NCBI GenBank assembly: GCA_022495995.1
Contig: JAFEMH010005396.1
Location: forward strand, 100,690-164,689
Direction of reading: 5' to 3'
Length of the DNA: 64,000 nucleotides
DNA from: Adenophora triphylla var. japonica
Lineage: Eukaryota; Streptophyta; Magnoliopsida; Asterales; Campanulaceae
The position numbers and the translations under genes are program-made. The notes under the pieces are model-generated. The model did not search any database, was not told the DNA's origin, and saw only the letters and a list, made by a program, of their open reading frames with translations. Positions 22,706-30,832 of this stretch are shown piece by piece (within the stretch, counting starts at the first letter, position 1; the number at the start of each line of letters is the position of its first letter).

Positions 22706-23061
22706 GTTCTGAGTACCCTTTACCAGGAATTTATCTCCATGATTTTGAGAAAATCAAGATTCTTGCTCAGGCTAAATCTGCTGGAGATGACTCAAAAAAT
22801 AGACACCATTTAGTTGAAAGCTCAAAGACATCTTGTAATGTCATGTTGATCAAAAGCTTAAGAGAACTCGAGGGTGATGCTATCGATTATTTTTCGGCCA
22901 TCAAGAAAAAGTTATTTCCTGTTGGCCCTTTAGCAGAAGAAGCTATCAACAAATCTGACAACGATAACACCGAAGTTATTGAGTGGCTTAACAAAAAGGA
23001 CAAAAACTCAAGAGTATTTGTTTCATTTGGAAGTAGCAACAATGGTACACCTTATATCTGA
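22706..23061 (+). pseudogene. Truncated copy of UGT exon 2
   Basis: From the acceptor GATCCAG at 22699-22705, bases 22706-23033 encode SEYPLPGIYLHDFEK through IEWLNKKDKNSRVFVSFGS, nearly identical to the start of the intact exon 2 (27210-27537). Homology stops at 23033, where the sequence switches to copia DNA (AGTAGCAACAATGG). The frame then runs nine codons (SNNGTPYI) to a stop at 23059-23061. The PSPG box and the whole donor-binding half are missing, so this copy cannot make an active enzyme. If spliced to exon 1 it would give a protein of about 275 residues. It is the left product of a tandem duplication, not an independent gene. Confidence 0.88.
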
Positions 23062-26024
23062 CAAAATGAATGTCATGCATGAATCCATCGAACTTCTTGT
23101 ACCACTTTCGAGGAGCTTGTTGCAGGCCATACAAGCTCTTCTTCAATATGAAAACCAACTCTTTATTACCTTAGACAAGTAAACCTGTGGATGTACCATG
23201 TAAATTACCTCCTCAAATCCCCATGAAGAAAGGGCGTCTTTACATCCATCTGCTCTAACAACAAGTTCTCTGCATCTAGTAAACCCAGAACCATTCTTAT
23301 ATAGTCATCTTCACAACTGGAGTGAAGACCTCCGTGTAGTCAATTTCATACTTCTGTTTAAAGCCATTACAACCAACCTTGCCTTGTAAAGAATGTTGCC
23401 ATTTGCCTCCTTCTTGATCCTGTAAACCCACTTGTTTTGCAATGCCCGTTTCCCCTCAGGAAGATTTACCAACTCCTAAGTATCATTGGCTACCAGTGAG
23501 TCCAGCTCATCATCTATCGCAGCTTTCCGCTTGTCCCTAAGCTCACTACGATTAGCCTGCTTATAACTTTTCGGCTCACCACTATTTGTAAACAACAAAT
23601 AGAAATTTGAAGGAGAGTACCTATCAGGCGACCCACGTAATCTTGTAGATCTGCGTAGCGGAGCCAATCCTAGATTACATTGTTCATCCTCAATGACCCC
23701 CTGATCTTGGTCAACATGAACCTCATTGCTCCTACCCGAGCCAGGAATATCCTCTAGCTTAACAATTCCGGGTTTCGAACTAATCCCATCAGATGCACTT
23801 ACACTATTCGTGTCTTTATACAAAAGCTTCTCATCAAATATGACATCCCGACTACAATAACTTTTCGATTCTGTTCATTCCAAAATTTGTACCCGAAGTC
23901 ATCCATATCATACCCAATGAATGTACAATTCAAAGATTTAGCATCCAATTTAGTTACCACTCCACGCCTCCTCTGGAATTCCATTCCTCAAGGGGACTAA
24001 TGGTCCCCTATTAATCAAGAAAGTTGATGTGTTAACTGTATCTGCCCAAAACATCTTTAGAAGTCCATACTTCAATCTCATAGCCATGTCCCGTTCATTC
24101 AATGTTTTGTTCATGCTCTCTGCAACCCCATTATATTGTCGTTTTCCACTTGGGGTTTTCACCATGCGAATACCATTCACAGCACAATAATCCTTCAAAT
24201 TTCTGAGCTCGCACTCCCCTTTGGATTAACGGACTCAAGTTTTGACATTGAGTCTGGTCTCTGTCTCCACTAAGGCTCTTCATTTTTTAAACACCTCCAA
24301 TGCCTCATCTTTGTGTTTCAAGAAATAAACTCTATCCTTCCTTGTAGAGTCATCAATAAAGGTTATGTATTATGCTGCACCACCCAGAGATTTAATCGGT
24401 GATGGCCCCCCATAAATCCATGTGAACCAACTCCAAGTTTTGCTCCCTCAAAGCCCTACCCTTCCTTGAGAAATTATTCCTCATTTGCTTTCAAAAGACA
24501 CAGTCCTTGTAGATACCTACGTCCACAGTCTTCACTCGATAGTCTTCCCTTCAAACAAAGTACCCTCATCCCTTTTTCACTCATGCGACCCAATCGACAG
24601 TGCTCCAAATCCGTATTACGATTAACACCCGCAAGAGTAATGAAATTTTTGGTGTTGCAAGCCATATTCAATGTACCCACCTTATTACCTTGAGCCACCT
24701 CCTAGGTCCCCTTAATAATAACCCAATTTCTCTAGCCAAAAGTCACTTCAAAACCTTCTTCATCCAGCTGCCCAACTGATAACAAGTTCTTTTTCAAACC
24801 CGAAATGTGTCTTACCCTATAGATAGTTGCAAAGCCGATCCGCTTTATGTTTTAATTCTGACATCCCCTTTCCCTTGATTTGTTAAGGTTCCCCATCTGC
24901 TAGATAGACCTTTCCATAATCACCGGAATTATAGTTATCCATCTCCTTTGTGTGCCCACATGAATGGAATGATGCCCCTGAATCTAACACCCATGATTCT
25001 AGTGAATTACTAACATTAAGAACCAGTGCATCTCTATATCCTCAACAACTATATTTATTGCCTTGTTCCCCATCAAGGGACAATTCTTCTTGAAGTGTTC
25101 GATCTCCCCACATTTATAGAACTTTAACAGATCCTGATTCTCCTTGGACTTTTCCTTAGATTTAGACCTACCAACAACTATGTTCTTACCCGATTCTGAT
25201 TTCCACTTACTGTTTATAAACCGTCTTCTCCCACCTAGCTGTAGCTAAAGTTTCTCCTGAAGTAGAGACAACGCTCAATTTCTCACGATGATTTTCCTCG
25301 CCAATAAGAAATTCCTTGACATCATCGCTATTCAATTTGTTCTTCCCTACTACAGTATTTAACTCAGTAATCGTTCTGCTCCAGTTTTCTAGCTAGCAAA
25401 GAACCCAATAGTATTAATGCTTGGAACTCAACAGTATTAATGCTTGGAACTCATCCTCAAACGTATCTACAACACACTCAATGTGTCAAGAATGTATTGA
25501 TAATCATCGATGTGGTCTGATATTGATGCCCCTTCTGCCATCTTCATATTGAATAACTTATGCACCAAGTCAACCTTGCTGGCTACTGATGGCTTCTCGT
25601 ACTTCTCAGATAGAAAATCAATAATCTCCTTGATGTTCTTATTCTCTTTGTTTTTTAGCAATACTCTTTACTAGAGTCGACCTAAGAACACCCATAGTTT
25701 TCCCATCTAAAACCTTACCCAATCCTACTGCTTAGTGCTTTCAGACTTTACTCCTTTAGTGTCGTGTAGAGATCCTTACCATACAAGAAATCCTCTATTT
25801 GCATCCACCAGAAACTATAATCCGATCCGTTGAACTTATCAACCTTACATTTTGCCGTTGCCCGTCTTGACTACTAAAATTCTAGAACCTTAAAATAGAA
25901 GTTTTGATACCAGTTGTTGAGGAATTGGTCACAATTCCTTTCAATTAATTCAAGATAATACAGAGCACCCAAGCACACAACATAAATAATAACACGCAAT
26001 CAAAGCAATAAAGCACACAACATA
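23034..26024 (-). mobile_element. Copia element B: partial duplicate of copia A
   Basis: This segment is collinear with 18284 to about 21300 of copia A: reverse transcriptase linker (23100-23470), integrase (23476-24200), GAG-pre-integrase (24474-24698), protease and gag (24870-25860), PBS and the start of the 5' LTR (from 25915). It lacks RNase H and the 3' LTR because it starts at the duplication junction at 23034. Its LTR is cut after ACACAACATAAAT at about 26024 and fused directly to the GAGAGCTTGG segment that follows the full LTR in copy A. All frames are broken. Substitutions and indels relative to A are scattered along its length, so the duplication is not very recent. Confidence 0.85.
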
Positions 26025-26432
26025 AATGAGAGCTTGGTTGGTGTTCGTTGCTTGAAGTCGCCGGAATTAATGTAGGGTTGCACCGGCGTTGCTGTTGAGG
26101 GTGGAAGAGAGAGTTTTCGGCTCTAAACAATTGTTTGGAGATAGGAGAGGAGCGACGGCGACGATTGAGGTGTGTGTGTGGAGGTGGGGTTTTACCGTTG
26201 GGGTTTGGCAAAATGTCGGTTGTGGTGTGTGTGGAGGTGGGGTTTGACCTGTAGGGATTGGAGTTGGGGTTTGGCGGAGTGTGGGGTGGGGTTATCTTTG
26301 AGTGATTTTTTTTTCTTTAATTTTTGTGCTCAATTCAAAGTGTAGTGTTGAATTGGGACGTATGGAGTAAGGTTCTGAACCCACAATATCACTATTTTCT
26401 ATTTTGTATACATTTTACACTTAAATATCATA
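26025..26432 (+). other. Duplicate of the pre-exon intron segment
   Basis: Bases 26032-26300 match 21962-22230. Relative to the first copy there is an extra stretch of roughly 80 bases near 26326-26405 (GTGCTCAATTCAAAGTGTAG onward). The preceding LTR end and GA microsatellite of copy A are deleted here. No coding frame is recognised. Confidence 0.6.
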
Positions 26433-26883
26433 GAGTTGGTCTTATAAAAATGTGTTTTTTTCTAAGCTTAAGTAAAAATTATTTTCACACTGGCACTTAA
26501 TAATACATGCACCGACACTCTTCACACTGGCATTTTTTTATACTAATACTGACACTTTTTTACCCTAACACTCTTTATACTGACACTTAATATACATGCA
26601 CTGACACGTTTTACACTGTCACTTTGTTACACTAACACTGTCACTTTGTTACACTAACACTAACACTTTTTTACACTGGCACTTGATATGCATGTACCGG
26701 CACTCTTTACACTGGCACTTTGTTACACTAACACTGACATTTTTTTACACTGACACTTTGTTACACTAACACTGACACTTTGTTACACTGTCAATTTTTT
26801 ACACTAACACTGGCACTAGCGGAAAAAACAAAACACGTTTTTTCTAAGTTTAAGAAAAAACGCGTTTTTTGTAAGATTTTGAC
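26433..26883. mobile_element. Hairpin-ended MITE H4, 451 bp, with internal ACACTGACACTTT array
   Basis: It begins GAGTTGGTCTTATAAAAATG and ends TTTTTTGTAAGATTTTGAC, with perfect 9-base duplications aatatcata at 26424-26432 and 26884-26892. The ends carry alternating palindromes (TGTTTTTTTCTAAGC; AAGAAAAAACGCGTTTTTTG) arranged as in H1 and H3. The interior, about 26490-26815, is a degenerate array of units such as ACACTGACACTTTGTT. The duplicated intron copy has a single aatatcata at 22294-22302 and no element, so insertion came after the segmental duplication. Confidence 0.88.
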
Positions 26884-27209
26884 AATATCATAAAAAAAAT
26901 TAATAACAAAAAAATTAGATTGAAAATGCGAATCCAAACATTGACAAAATTTTAAGTATAATTTTTTTTCTTTAATTTGTTATACTCTTAGCATTTCAAA
27001 TATAATTTTAATTAGTAGTAATATAAATTTGAAAATATACATTTCTTTGTGATAATAATCAAGAAAAGAATAACACGCCTACTCACTATCTTCGAAATAT
27101 ATCTACCTCTTTGTTTTATACAACTTACTATCTACAAAAGATTCAGTTCAGCTTATGGTGAAAATTTTGCCGGCACCCGTTTTGATATCTTGTTCATTAA
27201 TTGATCCAG

Positions 27210-28111
27210 GTTCTGAGTACCCTTTTCCGGGAATTTATCTCCATGATTTTGAGAAAATCAAGATTCTTGCTCAGGCTGAATCTGCTGGAGATGACTCAAA
27301 AAATAGACACCATTCAGTTGAAAGCTCAAAGACATCTTGTAATGTCCTGTTAATCAAAAGCTTCAGAGAACTCGAGGGTGATGCTATTGACTATTTTTCG
27401 GCCACGAGCAAGAAAAAGATATTTCCTGTTGGCCCTTTAGCAGAAGAAGCTATCAACAAATTTGACAACGATAACACCGAAGTTATCGAGTGGCTTAACA
27501 AGAAGGACAAAAACTCAAGTGTATTTGTTTCATTTGGAAGTGAATATTTCTTATCAAAGGAAGAGATGGAAGAAATAGCATATGGGTTAGAGTTGAGTGA
27601 AGTTAACTTTATATGGGTTGTTAGGTTTCCCAAAGAAGAAGGAAAAGAGAAAAATAGGGTTCTTGAGGAGAAATTACCAAAAGGGTACCTGGAGAGGGTT
27701 GGGGATAGAGGATTGGTCTTGGAGGGATGGGCCCCACAAGTGGAGATATTAAGCCATGAGAATGTTGGAGGGTTTGTGAGTCATTGTGGATGGGGTTCAG
27801 TAATGGAAAGTGTGAAGATTGGTGTTCCTATTATAGCCTTGCCTATGCATCTGGATCAGCCTCTCAATGCTAGGCAAATGGTTCAGGTTGGCGTTGCTGT
27901 GGAGGCCGTGAGGGACAAAATGGGAAAACTTCAAAGGGAAGAGATTGCTAAAGTTATAAGACAAGTGGTGGTTGATGAAAGTGGGGAAGAAGTGAGAAGG
28001 AAAGTGAGGGAATTGAGTGAGAAAATAATGTTAAAAGGTGACAAAGAGATAGATGTGCTTGTGAAGGAAATGAGACGTATATCAGAGGAGAATAAAGGCC
28101 ACAAAGATTAG
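27210..28111 (+). CDS. UDP-glycosyltransferase, exon 2 (donor-binding domain with PSPG box)
   Basis: This exon supplies residues 158-457 and the stop. The acceptor GATCCAG/GTTCTGAG restores the split glycine codon from exon 1. Visible landmarks are the linker FPVGPLAEEA, the strand FVSFGSEYFLS, and a complete 44-residue plant secondary product glycosyltransferase (PSPG) box at residues 321-364. The box runs from WAPQVEILSHENVGGFVSHC to MHLDQ. It ends in Gln, which in most characterised plant UGTs goes with UDP-glucose as donor rather than UDP-galactose. The HCGWGSVMES core keeps the UDP-binding His, Trp and Glu positions. Total length of 457 residues is normal for the family. By clade resemblance (UGT94/79/91) it may extend a sugar chain on a glycoside, but acceptor and linkage are inference. 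The frame is fully open, so the gene may be functional despite its long intron. Confidence 0.9.
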
Positions 28112-28173
28112 ACTATTTTCATAATTGAAAATATATATTCTTCCGTCTCAAAGTAGTGAAGGTTTATTTTTCT

Positions 28174-28179
28174 AATAAA
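28174..28179 (+). terminator. Candidate polyadenylation signal of the UGT gene
   Basis: AATAAA lies 63 bases after the stop codon, within the usual range for a plant near-upstream element. Plant signals are loose, so this is only a plausible choice. Confidence 0.5.
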
Positions 28180-28349
28180 AAGTGACATTTAGTTTGAAGT
28201 GAAATTTTGTAACTGAAGAATAACATTTTTTCTCTTAAATAATTACCTTCTTTTCCATGAGATTCATATATATATGTGTGTGTCTGTGTAACAAGTGTAG
28301 GTGAACTGTTCTTCATTAACTATGCACAAAGTTTTATATCTCCAGAAAC

Positions 28350-29065
28350 ATGATGTAGTGCATGCTATGAATAGTGTAATGAACGGAATAGCCCAAGTTC
28401 TCGTTTGGATCAGCCCACTCGGAGTCTCAGCCTCCACGATCTTTATGGGCTCAAATCAATCCTCCTCGCTAGTTTATCAGTCCGGATATAACCTCGGTCA
28501 ACATTACCGAGCACAAGCTCGGGCCAGCAGGGGACGAGCAGGACCTTATACGGTGCCCTCATGGCCTCATTGCTAAATAGACTTGGGGGCCTAGAAGGCC
28601 GATAAGCTCATATGCTTGATAAAGCTAAGCAAAGATCTCCTTAACTAAGCAGGATTCTTCTACTTAGACAATCTTATTCCAATAACGAAAATCCTACTTA
28701 GACAATCTTATTCCAATAAGGATTCTAGTCCTTTCCTGGTTTAACTCTTGTCACAAATTTATTTTCCTAATACAATCAAACTACGGAATCCATATTCTTG
28801 AAGAATACTCCAACACCTACCAATAAATAAGAGATATCAATGCCGAAATCAGGGCTATTTTATTCTCTAATCACTTTTCCTTTAGTTTGATTATTATTCT
28901 AACTAAAGGATTCTCACTCTGATCACGCCGGAGAAACCACGACTAATTTTATGAGTTTGCTCATCTATTCCATGCAAATCCATGTATTTGATACGTAGAT
29001 TCAGGATAGATTGACCCGAATACAATTTTGGCTTGAGCTGTTTGGTTCCATTGACGGGAACAACA
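28350..29065 (+). repeat. LTR-like remnant of a gypsy element
   Basis: The composition shifts to GC-richer sequence with LTR-like features. A downstream segment, GTTTGGTTCCATTGACGGG at about 29038-29056, matches GTTTGGTTCCATTGCGGG found just after the 5' LTR of the gypsy element G2 (about 57860-57877), so this is probably an LTR plus post-LTR remnant of a related element. An internal 38-base repeat (CTACTTAGACAATCTTATTC twice, near 28650 and 28692) is present. Boundaries and target duplication could not be fixed, and there is no coding region. Confidence 0.4.
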
Positions 29066-29275
29066 TGATTTTGCCCTCATAAAGCCCTGAAATCTTATTT
29101 TTCTTGCCGTATTATTGAACTATATATAGTACATGATTGATTACTTAACTTAATTAAACTGAGATTTTATATTTGAAAAATCAAATGGAAAATAAGATAT
29201 GCTCTGTAAGTTTTCTATCTAGCTGTTGAACAAAGGAGGTTGATATTCTTGCTTGTATTCGTCCATCCTAAAATG

Positions 29276-29277
<2 letters not shown>

Positions 29278-29368
<91 letters not shown>
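29278..29368. repeat. (TA)n microsatellite, about 90 bp
   Basis: An uninterrupted TA run sits directly against a Stowaway-like MITE, whose TA target it supplies. Confidence 0.95.
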
Positions 29369-29369
<1 letters not shown>

Positions 29370-29557
29370 TCCCTCCGTCCCATTAGTAAAAGGAAAATTA
29401 CTGTTCACGCGTAGATTAAGAAAAAAAATAATGATATAAATGTTGTGAGTGTAAAAGTAAAATAGGAGAGAGAATGAGTGGAGGGAATAGTGAATTTGTG
29501 GTTTGTAATGGGACGCCCAAAAAGGAATATTTGTGGTTTGTAATGGGACGGAGGGAG
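29369..29557. mobile_element. Stowaway-like MITE inserted at the end of a TA repeat
   Basis: The ends are CTCCCTCCGTCCCATTAG and GTAATGGGACGGAGGGAG with TA on both sides. The right part is partly duplicated: TTTGTGGTTTGTAATGGGAC occurs twice, at about 29496 and 29530. Confidence 0.8.
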
Positions 29558-29823
29558 TATATATTTTAGAAAAAAAATTACAGCAAACGATAATTGAAAA
29601 AAGAAATTAAATTACTTTCTTACTTCTTTTTCCACGTGAGAATTAACTCAACAGTTGCAGTTGCAAGCAACTTAATGGTATTTTCTAATGGAATAGACCC
29701 GTACGTGCACCCCTAACCTTCAAGGACAACCCAATCTTTCTTTCTTAAGGCCATTGAAGAGAGATGGAAATTGCTATTGTTCTTTGAAATTGTAATGCAC
29801 AATGTCAAAACTGCTGGAGATAA

Positions 29824-30454
29824 TGATGCCGGATAATTGCAGGAGAGAAAGAATTATTATAAACTGAGGTAGAAATGAGAACAAGGCTCACCACTCCAGT
29901 TGGAGATATAGAGCTAGACACTCATCACTTGTCGGAATCCACCTACGAGATACAGAGTGATTAGTTCACCACTCAATGGACAAATCCACAGAGATACAGA
30001 ACTGAAGAAAAAGGGCTCAAAACACACTTTTATTAATTATTACTCAAAATCAGCTCCCTTACATCACAGATTTAGGGGGTACTTATAGATCTCTTGAAAC
30101 ATCCTTCCAAGATAGGAAAATTGATAAAATACTAAGGGGAATGAATTACTAATAATTATTTAGGGATAAGATAAGATAAAAAGATCAAAAGACAGAGAAA
30201 ATCATCAGACACAGCAGATGATTTAAAGAATCAGTCTCCAAGCGCAGCACTCAAACAACTGACCATAACTTTGTGTAGAATGCACGAAACGACGAACCGA
30301 AAAGAGTCTAAGAAACTAGACATCCATAGCTTTCCAAGCATATGTCACACATAATTTTCCACCTTCTGGATCAAAACAGTTTTGATGTTTAAGTAGACCC
30401 AAATCTGTGAACTGTTGCTCTTCAAAATCCTTGTCTGAACTTCCATCTGTATCA
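29824..30454 (-). repeat. 3' LTR of G1, 631 bp
   Basis: It begins TGATGCCGGATAATTGC and ends CATCTGTATCA. The minus-strand TATA-like word CTATAAGT is at 30081-30088 and recurs at 56535-56542 in the other LTR, as expected for a minus-strand promoter. The coding end of the polyprotein runs into the LTR. Confidence 0.85.
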
Positions 30455-30635
30455 TGCTCCCCTGGCTGAAAAGGACTCGTCCTCGAGTCTAGATTCCCAT
30501 CTTCTTCATAATATGGAGAAAGGTCTGAAACATTAAATATGTCTGAAACCCCATAGTCAAGAGGCAACTCAATCTTGTATGCATTTTGACCAATCCGTTT
30601 CAACACCTTGAATGGACCATCAAGTGGGAACCGAC
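30316..30635 (-). pseudogene. C-terminal end of the G1 polyprotein
   Basis: Reading minus, GRFPLDGPFKVLKRIGQNAY leads into KIELPLDYGVSDIFNVSDLS and PYYEEDGNLDSRTSPFQPGE. These are the standard motifs after the integrase of plant gypsy elements. The missing upstream part continues on the far side of copia C3 at 53563, where the frame ends FNEGDLVWIHLRK. Confidence 0.85.
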
Positions 30636-30745
30636 CTTTTTTTTGCTGTTTCAGTTTTTTTCTCTTTCGTTGATGTAAGGCTATTTATAGCCAGGTTTAT
30701 TCATTCAATAATATTATCTCTTTCAGCTTCAGCTAAGTTTTCACA
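30636..30745 (+). repeat. Truncated 5' LTR of copia C3
   Basis: From TTGCTGTTTCAG to GCTAAGTTTTCACA this matches the last 110 bases of the 3' LTR (to 53562). The first ~145 bases of the LTR are missing, and a T-run at 30636-30646 marks the join to G1 sequence. The hairpin word GGCTATTTATAGCC is present in both LTRs. Confidence 0.85.
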
Positions 30746-30747
30746 TT

Positions 30748-30759
30748 TGGTATCAGAGC
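30748..30759 (+). other. Primer binding site of copia C3
   Basis: TGGTATCAGAGC, a perfect initiator tRNA-Met PBS, begins two bases after the LTR end at 30745. Confidence 0.9.
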
Positions 30760-30832
30760 CTGTGAAAGAGAACAACTGTGTGAGAGAGTGATATAGAGAA
30801 AGAAAAAAAAGGGAGAAGAGAAAAACAGAGAG

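Larger units (their letters stand above)
13781..27209 (+). other. 13.4 kb phase-1 intron of the glycosyltransferase gene
   Basis: The donor is CAG/GTAATTT at 13781 and the acceptor GATCCAG at 27203-27209, with the codon GGT split G/GT. Joining gives NPGSEYPFP, the expected sequence at this junction in UGT94-like proteins. UGT introns of this clade are usually far shorter; here the length comes from a copia element, its partial duplicate, MITEs and a truncated exon 2 copy that has its own usable acceptor at 22705. If that acceptor were used the protein would stop at 23061. Confidence 0.75.

Noticed and set aside
22651..23061. Independent short UGT gene
   Set aside because: It starts in intron sequence shared with the second copy and lacks exon 1 and the PSPG box; a duplicated exon fragment explains it.
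27155..27209. Start codon at 27155 for a separate 318-codon UGT
   Set aside because: The 18 codons before the acceptor have no UGT similarity and are intron sequence; the acceptor at 27210 fits exon 1 exactly.
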